A DNA stretch of 64,000 nt from NCBI GenBank assembly GCA_032127875.1, contig JAQBHI010000158.1, positions 4,750-68,749 of the forward strand, given 5' to 3'. The position numbers and the translations under genes are program-made. Position 1 is the first letter of the stretch; every line of letters begins with the position of its first letter. Positions 25,002 to 33,741 of the stretch are shown piece by piece. This DNA is from CADEEV01 sp032127875. GTDB taxonomy: Bacteria; Acidobacteriota; Vicinamibacteria; Fen-336. The notes under the pieces were generated by a model. The model saw only the letters and a program-made list of their open reading frames with translations, was not told the DNA's origin and did not search any database.

Positions 25002-27710
25002 TTGAAGCGGCTCGCTTTCTCGCTCGCGCTGCTGCTCGCCTGGGCCCCGGCAGCGTTCGCCTGGGGCTTTGCGGCTCACCGCTATCTGAACCGCCGTGCG
25101 ATCGAGACGCTGCCCGCTCCGCTGGCGGCGTTGTTCGTCGCCAACGCCGACTACCTGGCCGAGCATGCGATCGACCCGGATCTGTGGCGCGCGGCTGGCA
25201 AGCCCGGCGAGGAGCCAAACCATTTCCTCGACATGGACGCCTTCGGTAGCGAGCCTTTCGATATCCCGATCGTCGAGGCCCAGCACCTTGCCAAGCACGC
25301 AGCTGACGCCGTCAGCCGGGGCCGCGTGCCCTGGCGCGTGGCCGAAGCCTATCGCGAGCTGGTGCTGGCCTTCCGCGGCCGCGATCCGGCGCGGATCCTC
25401 GCCCGGGCCGCGATCCTGGGACACTACGTCGGCGACGCGCATGTCCCGCTTCACGCCATCCTCAACTACGACGGACAGCTCACCGGCCAGAAAGGTCTTC
25501 ACGCCCGCTGGGAAGGCGAGCTCTTCGAACGCTTCGAACGACAGCTCGACGGGCGCATCCACCCGTCTGCCGCTCGCGCCGAGCGCGACCCTGTCGGGCT
25601 GTGCTTCGAGGCGCTGCGGGAGTCCTACCGGGCTTCGATTCCGACCCTCGCGTCGGACCGGGAATCGGCCGGGGCGCGGAACCTCGCCGACACGCCGGAA
25701 GACGACCGCTACGATGCTCGCTACTACTCGCGCCTCTACGAACGCGAGGGCGAGCGCCTGGCCAGCCGGCTCGCCCGGGCGGCAGAGCGTCTGGGGTCGC
25801 TGTGGCTCGGGGCCTGGCAGGAGGCCGGAGAGCCCGAGCTGCCCACGTTCCACTTCCCATACGTGCGCCGGGGGGCGAAGCTGGTCCTGGTCAGCCTCGA
25901 TGGCTGCGCGGCGCCGACGCTGGACGATGCGGTGGCGCGCGGGCTGATGCCAAACCTCGCGGCGATCCGCGCGGCAGGTGCACCGGGCCGCGCACTGACC
26001 AGCCGGCCGGCAAAGACGCCCGCCGGCCACGCGACGCTGTTCACGGGCGCCTGGCCAGACCAAAACGGCATCGCCGGAATCGAGATGCCGGTGCCGGGTG
26101 CTTCGATCGTCACGGCCCGTAGCGGCTTCACCTCGGAGATGCTGACGGCGGAGCCGTTCTGGGTGAGCGCCGCGCGGCAGGGGCTGGACGTCAGCGTCGT
26201 CGGCGCCACGCAGCTCTACCCGTTCCGCCCGTACCTCGAAGAGAAGCGCTTCGGCGGTAACTTCGGCTGGCAACTGACGCTCTTCGACGGCTATCAGAGC
26301 CGTCAGGCACCCCACGCCGTGTTTCGGGGTTCCGAGCTGCGCATGAGAGCTGCGGCCGGCTGGCGCGGAGCGCTCCCGGCCCACGTCGGCCCGGCCCGAG
26401 ATTTCGATCTCACGGTAGCGGGAACTCGGGTGGATGGCCTCGTGTACGACGACCCGGCCGATCCCATCTCCGGCTTCGACAGCGTTTATCTTGCGACCGA
26501 CAAGCGCAGCGGCGCGGGGATCGTGCTGAAGCCACGCGAGCCGGGCGATCCGGCGAACTTCGGCAACCTTTCCGTGCGTCTAGGTGAGGGCGAGGTCGGC
26601 CTGCACTTCCGGCTTTTCTCCTTGTCGCCGAATGGCTCGGACCTCGTGTTGTATCTTGCCGAAGTCGGGGTCCTGAGAAGCAACCGACCGCTAGCCGAGG
26701 CCGCGGCCCTCAAAGCCGCCGGCGGGTTCGTCGGCAACGCCGCGGACGACTTGTACGAGAACGGCGCCCTGGGCCCGCCGCTCTGGATGGGCGGCGACGG
26801 CACCGCCGAGGCGCGCTATCTCGAAACCGTGCGCCTCGTGAGCCGGGAGTTCTCGCGGCTCGTGGACTTCGGGTTCGAGCACACGCGCTGGGAGGTACTC
26901 ATCGGATATCTGCCGTTTCCAGACGAGTTCTTCCATTTGTGGTACGGCCGGCTCGACCCTGGCTTGCCCAGTTACGACCCGCCGCTGGCGGAGCGCCTGC
27001 GGCCGTTCCTCGACCAAGGGCTCACGGTCGTCGACGGCTTTCTCGGGCGCATTCGCGACCAGAGCGGCCAGGCGATCGTCGCGGTCGCGAGCGATCACGG
27101 CCACGTCGGTGTCGACCGCGTCGTCCAGTTCAACGTGGCGCTCCAGAAGGCCGGCCTGCTGACACTTTCCCGCGACGGCAGTGTCGACCTGTTCCGCACG
27201 AAGGCGATCTATTTCCCGGGTAATTCCGGCTACTTCCTCGTGAACCGCACCAATCGCAAGGAGGGCATTGTCGCTCCGGAAGAGGAAGCCGAGGTCCTGG
27301 AGCGGCTGAAGGCGGCGCTCCGCGCGCTCACGGATCCCGTAACGGGCGGTCCGATCGTGACGGCCATCCTCGAGCCCCGCGAGGGCGTCCACGAGCCGGC
27401 GATCGGTGGAGCGCATGGCGGCGACCTGTACGTCGACCTCGCCCCCGGCTACTACTCGTCGGCCTCGTTGCGCGGCGAGGTGGTGTTGTCGCGTGAGCCG
27501 ACTGGCGAGCATCTGTATGGACCCGAACAAGCGTCTATGCGGGCGGCCTTCGCGATCGCAGGCCCGGGGGTCGCCGCCGGTGTCGACCTCGGCGAGATCC
27601 GCCAGATCGACATCGCGCCGACGCTCGCGGCGTTGCTGGGAATCGAGCCCCCGGCGCAGGCCACAGGCATCGTGCTCGAAAAGGCTCTAGCCACCGCACG
27701 TCCTGACTGA
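25002..27710 (+). CDS. Exported S1/P1-nuclease-like domain fused to an alkaline-phosphatase-superfamily phosphodiesterase
   Basis: TTG at 25002 (GAGGAG 9-14 bases upstream) begins a signal peptide MKRLAFSLALLLAWAPAAFA and gives 902 aa; a frame open far upstream is a shadow. Residues about 20-270 match the zinc-dependent S1/P1 nuclease/phospholipase C fold: mature start WGFAAHRYLN, PNHFLDMDAF, GHYVGDAHVPLHAILNYDG and GLHARWEGELFERF supply the Trp/His/Asp zinc ligands. From about 290 a second domain starts with KLVLVSLDGCAAPTLDD, has the Thr-nucleophile region KTPAGHATLFTGAWPDQNG and the late metal site VAVASDHGHVG near 695, typical of type I phosphodiesterase/nucleotide pyrophosphatase. Both active sites look intact. 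A role in extracellular phosphate or nucleotide scavenging is inference. Confidence 0.82.
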   Translation: MKRLAFSLALLLAWAPAAFAWGFAAHRYLNRRAIETLPAPLAALFVANADYLAEHAIDPDLWRAAGKPGEEPNHFLDMDAFGSEPFDIPIVEAQHLAKHAADAVSRGRVPWRVAEAYRELVLAFRGRDPARILARAAILGHYVGDAHVPLHAILNYDGQLTGQKGLHARWEGELFERFERQLDGRIHPSAARAERDPVGLCFEALRESYRASIPTLASDRESAGARNLADTPEDDRYDARYYSRLYEREGERLASRLARAAERLGSLWLGAWQEAGEPELPTFHFPYVRRGAKLVLVSLDGCAAPTLDDAVARGLMPNLAAIRAAGAPGRALTSRPAKTPAGHATLFTGAWPDQNGIAGIEMPVPGASIVTARSGFTSEMLTAEPFWVSAARQGLDVSVVGATQLYPFRPYLEEKRFGGNFGWQLTLFDGYQSRQAPHAVFRGSELRMRAAAGWRGALPAHVGPARDFDLTVAGTRVDGLVYDDPADPISGFDSVYLATDKRSGAGIVLKPREPGDPANFGNLSVRLGEGEVGLHFRLFSLSPNGSDLVLYLAEVGVLRSNRPLAEAAALKAAGGFVGNAADDLYENGALGPPLWMGGDGTAEARYLETVRLVSREFSRLVDFGFEHTRWEVLIGYLPFPDEFFHLWYGRLDPGLPSYDPPLAERLRPFLDQGLTVVDGFLGRIRDQSGQAIVAVASDHGHVGVDRVVQFNVALQKAGLLTLSRDGSVDLFRTKAIYFPGNSGYFLVNRTNRKEGIVAPEEEAEVLERLKAALRALTDPVTGGPIVTAILEPREGVHEPAIGGAHGGDLYVDLAPGYYSSASLRGEVVLSREPTGEHLYGPEQASMRAAFAIAGPGVAAGVDLGEIRQIDIAPTLAALLGIEPPAQATGIVLEKALATARPD

Positions 27711-27821
27711 GACACGCTGTCACGCACGTAGAGGCCGGCTTCTGGGCGCGTTGGGTCTCGGTGTGGCGCCCCGCGTCGGCCTGTGCCTGGGAAGACCGGG
27801 ATACGCTACCATTGCGGGGCC

Positions 27822-30362
27822 TTGGCCTCCTCGCGCGACGAATTGATCTCGGACGAGGTGCTGCGCCAGCAGTCCCTCGCGATCCACGCCTCGATGGACG
27901 GAATGGCGATCCTCGATGCCCAGGGCAACTACGTGCTCCTGAACGAGGCGCACGCCCTCGTCTACGGTTACGAACTCCCCGCCGAACTGATCGGCCGGAG
28001 CTGGCGCGTGTTGTACGGACCCGAGGAGGTGCGCCGGCTCGAAACCGAGATCCTGCCGCGGGTCTGGATCGAAGGCCGCTGGCGCGGCGAGGCCGAGGGC
28101 CGGCGCCGCAACGGCTCGCTCTTCCCCCAGGAGATCTCGCTGACCGCGATACCGGGCGGAGGCTTGGTGTGTGTCGTCCGCGACATCTCCACCCGCAAGC
28201 GTGCCGAGAGGCTGCAGTCGGCCCTCTACCGCATCGCCGAGGCCACGGACACCGTGTCGGACATGCCCTCGCTCTACACCACGATCCACGCCATCGTCGG
28301 CGAGTTCATGTACGCGCGGAACCTCTACATCGCGATCTACGACGAGCACAGCGACACGCTCGCCTTTCCCTACCACGTGGAGGAGGTCGACGACGGCCTG
28401 CCGACGATGCGGAAACCCTTGCGGGGCTTGACCGAATACGTGCTCAGGACCGGCGAAGCGCTGCTGGCGCCGCCCGCGGAGTTCGCCCGCCTCGTCGAAG
28501 CCGGCGAGGTAGAGCTGGTCGGCCAGCCCTCGATCGACTGGCTGGGCGTGCCGCTCAAGCGCGGCGAGACGAGTTTCGGCGTGCTCGCGATCCAGAGCTA
28601 CAGCGAGGCGATCCGCTACAGCGAGGCGGACCGCGAGCTGCTCACCTTCGTCTCGCGCCACGTGGCTTTGGCCATCGACCGCACGCGTGCGGCAGAGGCG
28701 CTGCGCGAAAGCGAAGGAAAGTTTCGGACCCTCGCCGACACCGCGCCCGCGGCGATCTTCATCTACCAGGGCGAAGAGTTCCGCTACGCGAACGAGGCCA
28801 CCGCGGCGATCAGCGGCTACTCGCGCGAGGAGTTCCTGAGGCTGCCCTCGTTCTGGACGATCGTGCATCAGGAGTCGATCGAGGAGGCGCAGCGCCGCGG
28901 CCTCGCGCGCCAGCGCGGCGAGAGCGTGCCGAGCCGCTACGAGGTGAGGATCATCCGCAAGGACGGCGAGGAGCGCTGGCTCGACTACTCGGCGGGCGTC
29001 ATCGAGTTCGGCGCGAAGCCCGCGGTGATGGGCATGGCCTTCGACGTGACCGAGCGCAAGCGCGCGGAGGCGCAGATCACGAGCCTCGCCTATCAGGACA
29101 CGCTCACCGGCCTGCCAAACCGGCTGCTGTTCGCCGATCGGCTGACGCTGGCGATGGCTCAGGCGGCTCGCCGCAGCCGCCGCCTGGGAGTGCTGTTCCT
29201 CGACATCGACCGCTTCAAGGTCATCAACGATTCGCTCGGCCACAGCGTCGGCGACCGGCTGCTGAAGGCCCTCGCGCGGCGCCTCGCCAGCATGGTGCGC
29301 GACGAAGACACGGTGGCGCGGCTGGGAGGCGACGAGTTCATCCTGCTGCTGCCCGACGCCAGCACCGCCGAGGACGTGGTTGGCGTCGCGAAGAAGATCC
29401 TCGAATCGGTACGCAAACCGATCCGCATCGACGAGTCCGAGCTGTTCGTGACCGCGAGCATCGGCATCAGCCTCTACCCTGACGACGGGACGGATCCCGA
29501 CGCGCTCGTGAAGAATGCCGACACGGCGATGTATCGGGCCAAGGAGCAGGGCCGCGACAACGTCTCGGTCTACGCCGCCGCCATGAACGCCACCGCGATC
29601 GAACGCCTCGAGATGGAGAACGGCTTCCGGAAGGCGATCGCCCGCGACGAGCTGGTCGTCTACTACCAGCCGATTCTGGAGCTTTCGACCGGCCGGCCGC
29701 TGGGCGTCGAGGCTTTGCTGCGCTGGCGACGCCCCGGAGTGGGGATCGTGTCGCCTCACGACTTCATCCCGATGGCCGAGGCGACCGGGCTGATCCTCTC
29801 GATCGGGCCCTGGCTCTTCAAGACGGCCTGTGCCCAGGTGCGGCAATGGCAAGAGCGGCTGCATCCGGACCTGCGCCTCGCCATCAACCTGTCGGGCCGC
29901 CAGTTCCAACAGCCCGAGCTGGGTAGGCAGGTGCTCGAGGCCGCGAAGGCCACCCGCTTCCCGCTGTCTTGTCTCGACGTCGAGATCACCGAGAGCTACG
30001 CGATGCAGAACGCCGACGCCACGATCCACACACTGCGCGAGCTGAAGGCCCTCGGCATCGGGATCTCGATCGACGACTTCGGCATCGGCTACTCCTCGCT
30101 CAGCTACCTGAAGCGTTTCCCGATCGACACGCTCAAGATCGACCACTCCTTCGTCCGCGACCTCGCCAACGATCCCGACGACGCCGCGATCGTGACCGCC
30201 GTGATCGCCATGGCGCACAGCCTGAAGCTCAAGGTCGTGGCCGAGGGCGTCGAGACCGAGGCGCAGCGCGCCTTCCTGCTCGGCTGTGGCTGCGACCTGG
30301 TGCAAGGCTTCCTGTTCGCGCCGCCGCTGCCGGCTGAGGAGTGCGAGCCCCTGCTGCGTTGA
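27822..30362 (+). CDS. PAS-GAF-PAS-GGDEF-EAL cyclic-di-GMP signalling protein
   Basis: A cytoplasmic sensor that may both make and degrade cyclic di-GMP. TTG at 27822, nine bases after TACCAT, is favoured; GTG at 27783 would add 13 residues without a better signal. Domains in order: PAS (LRQQSLAIHASMDGMAIL onward), GAF (about 150-285, DRELLTFVSRHVALAID at its end), a second PAS (GKFRTLADTAPAAIFIYQ), GGDEF with intact ARLGGDEFILLL and, five residues before it, the RDED allosteric I-site, then EAL with LGVEALLRW, DDFGIGYSSLSYLKRFP and VVAEGVET. All catalytic residues I can check are present. It is monocistronic; the PilZ protein at 40567-40908 and the pil operon are plausible downstream targets in the same genome. 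Confidence 0.93.
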   Translation: MASSRDELISDEVLRQQSLAIHASMDGMAILDAQGNYVLLNEAHALVYGYELPAELIGRSWRVLYGPEEVRRLETEILPRVWIEGRWRGEAEGRRRNGSLFPQEISLTAIPGGGLVCVVRDISTRKRAERLQSALYRIAEATDTVSDMPSLYTTIHAIVGEFMYARNLYIAIYDEHSDTLAFPYHVEEVDDGLPTMRKPLRGLTEYVLRTGEALLAPPAEFARLVEAGEVELVGQPSIDWLGVPLKRGETSFGVLAIQSYSEAIRYSEADRELLTFVSRHVALAIDRTRAAEALRESEGKFRTLADTAPAAIFIYQGEEFRYANEATAAISGYSREEFLRLPSFWTIVHQESIEEAQRRGLARQRGESVPSRYEVRIIRKDGEERWLDYSAGVIEFGAKPAVMGMAFDVTERKRAEAQITSLAYQDTLTGLPNRLLFADRLTLAMAQAARRSRRLGVLFLDIDRFKVINDSLGHSVGDRLLKALARRLASMVRDEDTVARLGGDEFILLLPDASTAEDVVGVAKKILESVRKPIRIDESELFVTASIGISLYPDDGTDPDALVKNADTAMYRAKEQGRDNVSVYAAAMNATAIERLEMENGFRKAIARDELVVYYQPILELSTGRPLGVEALLRWRRPGVGIVSPHDFIPMAEATGLILSIGPWLFKTACAQVRQWQERLHPDLRLAINLSGRQFQQPELGRQVLEAAKATRFPLSCLDVEITESYAMQNADATIHTLRELKALGIGISIDDFGIGYSSLSYLKRFPIDTLKIDHSFVRDLANDPDDAAIVTAVIAMAHSLKLKVVAEGVETEAQRAFLLGCGCDLVQGFLFAPPLPAEECEPLLR

Positions 30363-30440
30363 CCCCGGCCGCAGGCCCCGGATATCCTGCGGTTTTGCCC
30401 ATGGTGAAGACCCTCGGTTCCGTGGACTGCACTCGCGGCC

Positions 30441-30635
30441 TTGGCGGCCCCGAGCATTCTCGACCTCGTCGGGGACACCCCGCTGCCTCTCAGCCGCTAC
30501 GCACCCGAGGGCGGGGCGGCGATCTACGCCAAGCTCGAGTTTCTGAACCCGCGCGCAGCACCAAGAACCGCGCGGCCGCTTTTCCCCGACGGCTTCGAGC
30601 GCTATCTCGGCAAGGGCATCTTCGAGAGTCCATAA
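30441..30635 (+). pseudogene. Cysteine synthase relic: N- and C-termini joined, middle missing
   Basis: The 64-codon frame reads SILDLVGDTPLPLSRYAPEG and IYAKLEFLNP, matching the first 30-40 residues of cysteine synthase (O-acetylserine sulfhydrylase). After only seven residues it continues FPDGFERYLGKGIFES, matching the family's last 15-20 residues (PDxGERYLSTxLF). The PLP lysine segment (GGSVKDR) and all of the core are absent, so no activity is possible. About 250 residues have been lost by an internal deletion that kept the reading frame. The gene for a PLP sulfur-amino-acid enzyme follows 97 bp downstream, suggesting a former cysteine/transsulfuration operon. Confidence 0.75.
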
Positions 30636-30732
30636 GGAGCGTGCCGCGCCGCGCCCCCTTCACAAACCCCCCGCCCGAGGCGCCGGAGTGAACTCCGGCT
30701 CTTCGAGCAGTCCGTTGCTTGAGGAGCAAAGC

Positions 30733-31869
30733 ATGAGCTTCGCCACCGACTGCATACACGCCGGCCAGGAGCCGGATCCGACGACCGGCGCGATCATCAC
30801 GCCGATCTACCAGACCTCCACCTACGTCCAGGAAAGCATCGGCAAGCACAAGGGCTACGAGTACGCCCGCACCCACAACCTGACCAGGCGGGCGCTGGAG
30901 ATGAACCTCACGAGCCTAGAGGGCGGCAGCGATGCGTACTGCTTCGCCTCGGGTCTCGCGGCCACTCAGGCAGTGATGAGCCTTCTGCAGCAGGGCGAGC
31001 GCGTCGTCGTTTCCGACAACGTGTACGGCGGGACCTGGCGGCTGTTCACGAAGATCCTCTCGCGCTACGGGATCCTCTTCGACTTCATCGATGCGAGCGA
31101 CGCCGCTGGCTTCGACGCGAAAGCCGGCGACTTCGCCTTGCTCTGGATCGAGACGCCGACCAACCCCTTGATGAAGGTCTGCGACATCGCGGCGCTGGCG
31201 GCGGTCGCGAAGAAACGGGGCGCGGTCTTCGTCGTCGACAACACCTTCATGAGCCCGTTCTTCCAGAGGCCGCTGGCACTCGGCGCCGACATCGTCGTGC
31301 ACTCGACTACGAAGTTCCTGAATGGCCACTCCGACAGCATCGGGGGGGTCGCGATCGTCAAGGACGCGGCCCACGCCGACTGGCTGCGCTACGTGCAAAA
31401 CGCGGCCGGAGCGATCCTCTCCCCCTTCGACGCATGGCTGGTGCTGCGTGGCACGAAGACGCTCGCGCTGCGCATGCCCCGGCACGAAGAGAACGGCCGC
31501 AAGGTCGCGCATTTCCTCCGCGAGCAGAAGAAGGTCCAGCGTGTCCACTGGCCTGGCTTCCCGGACCATCCGGGCCACGAGATCCAGAAGCGGCAGGCCA
31601 CGGGCTTCGGCGCCTTGATCAGCTTCGAGCTCGGCTCGCGTGAGGCTGCCGATCGGCTGCTTCAGAACCTGCGCCTGTGCTCGCTGGGAGAGAGCCTGGG
31701 CGGCATCGAGACGCTGATCTCACATCCCGCCAGCATGACCCACGCGGGCTACAGCCAGCCGGAACGCGATGTGCTCGGCATCGGCGACGACTTGGTGCGG
31801 ATCAGCGTCGGCTGCGAGGAGGCCTCTGATCTGATTGCGGATTTGTCGCGCGGTCTGGCCGCGGTCTGA
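30733..31869 (+). CDS. Cys/Met-metabolism PLP enzyme (cystathionine gamma-lyase or gamma-synthase type)
   Basis: Fold-type I enzyme of transsulfuration. ATG at 30733 has GAGGAG eight bases upstream and gives 378 aa; an earlier in-frame start at 30688 is weaker. Motifs: YEYARTHNLTRRALEMNLTSLEG near 40-62 (most members read NPTR; here NLTR), SGLAATQAVMSLL near 75, NVYGGTWRLF near 97, DNTFMSPFFQRPL near 170, the PLP lysine in VVHSTTKFLNGHSDSIGG near 190-207, and LGESLGGIETLISHPASMTH near 318. Lyase versus gamma-synthase versus homocysteine-producing variants cannot be separated by eye. The upstream cysteine synthase relic supports a sulfur-amino-acid role. Confidence 0.88.
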   Translation: MSFATDCIHAGQEPDPTTGAIITPIYQTSTYVQESIGKHKGYEYARTHNLTRRALEMNLTSLEGGSDAYCFASGLAATQAVMSLLQQGERVVVSDNVYGGTWRLFTKILSRYGILFDFIDASDAAGFDAKAGDFALLWIETPTNPLMKVCDIAALAAVAKKRGAVFVVDNTFMSPFFQRPLALGADIVVHSTTKFLNGHSDSIGGVAIVKDAAHADWLRYVQNAAGAILSPFDAWLVLRGTKTLALRMPRHEENGRKVAHFLREQKKVQRVHWPGFPDHPGHEIQKRQATGFGALISFELGSREAADRLLQNLRLCSLGESLGGIETLISHPASMTHAGYSQPERDVLGIGDDLVRISVGCEEASDLIADLSRGLAAV

Positions 31870-31886
31870 TCGGGGCTGCGCGGGCC

Positions 31887-32414
31887 ATGCCTCGCGATAT
31901 CGAAGGCATCCTCAGCCACCTCGAAGACACGCGCGGGCGCCTGCTGGCGTCGGTCACGGGCCTCTCGCCGGAAGCCTTCGCACGGCGGCCCGCCGAAAAC
32001 CAGTGGGCGGCGGCGGAGGTGCTCGACCACCTCGCCATCCTCGAGGCCTCGCTCGTGCCGCTGTTTCGCGATCTCGTCGAGGGGCGGCGCAAACCCAGGA
32101 TCCGGTTGTTCGATCGTCTGAGACGCTTGCCGCCATCGCTGAGCGTCTACAGGCTGCTGAGGGGTCGCGCTCCGAAGCGCGTCCAGCCCGGTGCGCTTCA
32201 GCCGAGGGAGACCCTACTAGCGCGCCTCGCCGACTCGCGCTCGGCCCTGCGCAGGCTCATCGAAGACAGCCGCCAGCGTGACCTGTCGCGCCTGGCCTGG
32301 GTCCACTTCATCTTCGGCGCCCTGAGTCTCGACGACTGGTTCTACTTCATCGGCTATCACGAGGAGCGCCACCGCCGGCAGATCCTGGAGATCCGAAAGA
32401 CGCTCAGGGCGTAG
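31887..32414 (+). CDS. DinB-family four-helix-bundle protein
   Basis: The 175-aa product resembles DinB/YfiT-type metal-binding helical-bundle proteins, which include thiol transferases and many uncharacterised enzymes. Visible features: LEDTRGRLLASVTGLSPEAF near 10-30, RRPAENQWAAAEVLDHLAILE near 31-51 with the first His ligand, and FYFIGYHEERHRRQILEIRK at the C-terminus with the HxxxH/R pair that normally completes the metal site. It begins 17 bp after the transsulfuration gene, so it is probably co-transcribed. Confidence 0.75.
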   Translation: MPRDIEGILSHLEDTRGRLLASVTGLSPEAFARRPAENQWAAAEVLDHLAILEASLVPLFRDLVEGRRKPRIRLFDRLRRLPPSLSVYRLLRGRAPKRVQPGALQPRETLLARLADSRSALRRLIEDSRQRDLSRLAWVHFIFGALSLDDWFYFIGYHEERHRRQILEIRKTLRA

Positions 32415-32417
32415 CTT

Positions 32418-32735
32418 CTACTTCGCGACGCTCTCTTCCAGCCAGGCGAGGTAGGGGGCGTGGCCCGCCGCGACGCTCAGCGCGATGACCTCCGGCAGTT
32501 CGTAGTTGTGCAGCGCGACGATCGCTTCGCGCAAGGCCTCGAAGCGTTCCTCGCTTGTCTTCATGACCAGCAGGATCTCCTCGGTTTTTTCCACTTCCCC
32601 GCGCCATCTGTAGACCGACGTCATTGCCGGCAGGATGTTGACGCAGGCCGCCAGGCCACGCTCGACGACCTCGCGCGCGATCCACTCCGCGTCCTCGGGC
32701 TTGGCGACGGTCGAGAGCACGACCAGCGCTTTCAC
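32418..32735 (-). CDS. cutA: Divalent cation tolerance protein CutA
   Basis: CutA is a small trimeric cytoplasmic protein linked to metal tolerance and signal sensing. GTG at 32735 gives 105 aa and overlaps the stop of the EVE gene as GTGA. Family motifs: VVLSTVAKPEDAEWIAREVV at the start, RGLAACVNILPAMTSVYRWRGEVE near 28-51, TEEILLVMKTSEERF near 53-67 and HNYELPEVIALSV near 78-90. It converges on the dinB-like gene with a three-base gap. Confidence 0.93.
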   Translation of the reverse strand: MKALVVLSTVAKPEDAEWIAREVVERGLAACVNILPAMTSVYRWRGEVEKTEEILLVMKTSEERFEALREAIVALHNYELPEVIALSVAAGHAPYLAWLEESVAK

Positions 32736-33133
32736 TTCCCGCCCAACCCGAGCAACGCTTTCCATTGCGGGGCGGTGAGCGGAACGACCGACAGGCGGCC
32801 CTGGCGGAGGAGCGGACTCTCGGCGAAATCGGCTCGCGCCTTGATCTCGGCCAGCGTGACCGGCCGAGCCAGGCGGCCCTTCGGCTTCAACTCGACGACG
32901 ACCAGCCGCTGGTGGCCCGCCTTCGGGTCGGGATAGGCGGCCTTCGTCACCTCGGCCAAGCCCACCGCGGCCTTCTCGCCTCCCGTGTGATAGATGACAA
33001 CGCCGTCGCCCGGCTTCATGGCGCGCAGGTTCCTGAGCGCCAACGGGTTCTTGACGCCGTCCCAGACCGCGCGAGCGTCGTGCTCCAGGTCGGCGTAGCT
33101 GTAGCTGCCCGGCTCCGTCTTCAGAAGCCACAT
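32732..33133 (-). CDS. EVE-domain (PUA-like) nucleic-acid-binding protein
   Basis: EVE domains bind modified bases or RNA and in bacteria often occur as single-domain proteins of about 140 aa. ATG at 33133 gives 133 aa starting MWLLKTEPGSYSYADLE, the diagnostic start (W-LLKTEP-YS). DGVKNPLALRNLRAMKPGDGV is near 26-46 and the binding-pocket segment IYHTGGEKAAVGLAEV near 47-62. The longer frame upstream from 33271 is not needed. It overlaps cutA by four bases. The exact modified-base ligand is not known. Confidence 0.9.
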   Translation of the reverse strand: MWLLKTEPGSYSYADLEHDARAVWDGVKNPLALRNLRAMKPGDGVVIYHTGGEKAAVGLAEVTKAAYPDPKAGHQRLVVVELKPKGRLARPVTLAEIKARADFAESPLLRQGRLSVVPLTAPQWKALLGLGGK

Positions 33134-33245
33134 CCAGGGCGGCCTCCTCGTGCCGCGCCCCAGATCATAGCCCGAGGCGCAGTACCCGGCAGGCTCGCTT
33201 CGACGGCGCCGAAAGCCCTTGACAGCCCCCTCCGATTTCCTTACT

Positions 33246-33277
33246 CTTACAGCACTGTTTCTATAATGCACTGTAAG
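33246..33277. promoter_or_regulatory. Inverted repeat flanking a perfect -10 box
   Basis: CTTACAG (33246-33252) and CTGTAAG (33271-33277) form a perfect 7-bp inverted repeat separated by 18 bp. The spacer contains TATAAT at 33262-33267, and the GTG of the next gene is at 33283. The layout fits a repressor operator over a promoter, or the remnant of a mobile-element end. Confidence 0.5.
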
Positions 33278-33282
33278 ACAGC

Positions 33283-33681
33283 GTGACGAACGCAGAGAGC
33301 CTTCGGCGTCGGGTTCGCGAGCAGCTCGCGGAGCAGCGCGCGCTCGTGACCGATCTGCTCGAGTTGCGCGAGCAGATCACCGGCTCGGTCTTCTCACGCT
33401 ATGGCGCGTGCGGCAAGCAGAATTGCGCTTGCCGCCAGGGCAAGAAGCACGGCCCCTACTACGTGCTCTCGACCCGCAGCGCCGGGAAGGGAGCCTTCGC
33501 CTATCTCGACGCCCAGCGCGCCGAGGAGGCGAAGAGCCTCGTGTCGCGTTCGCAGAAATTCCGCACCGGCCTCAAGAAGCTTCGGAAACTGAACCTGGAA
33601 CTCGTGAGTCTCTTGCGACGCTACCAGGCCGCCATGTCGAAGCAGGGCGGCCGTAAGCTAGGAATAACCTTGCATGCGTAG
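33283..33681 (+). CDS. DUF6788-like small protein with CxxxxCxC motif
   Basis: The 132-aa product has a helical start (LRRRVREQLAEQRALVTDLLELREQITGS, given here as its ends only), the motif GSVFSRYGACGKQNCACRQG with three closely spaced cysteines near 40-50, HGPYYVLST near 53, and a helical basic tail. This matches what I recall of DUF6788, a family often found beside transposases; the assignment is by memory of the pattern. GTG at 33283 is chosen since it follows the -10 box by 15 bp; no Shine-Dalgarno sequence is present. No transposase is left in the neighbourhood. Confidence 0.6.
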   Translation: MTNAESLRRRVREQLAEQRALVTDLLELREQITGSVFSRYGACGKQNCACRQGKKHGPYYVLSTRSAGKGAFAYLDAQRAEEAKSLVSRSQKFRTGLKKLRKLNLELVSLLRRYQAAMSKQGGRKLGITLHA

Positions 33682-33741
33682 AAGGGTGTTTTATTCAAGT
33701 GTGATAGGCTCTTACGGGATGTTTCTAAAGTACTGGATCAA

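Noticed and set aside
27720..30305. 861-codon open frame opposite the GGDEF-EAL gene
   Set aside because: No motif. The plus strand carries all catalytic motifs of both domains.
30636..30732. Possible S-box (SAM) riboswitch before the transsulfuration gene
   Set aside because: The leader is short and I could not find the paired helices or a terminator alternative.
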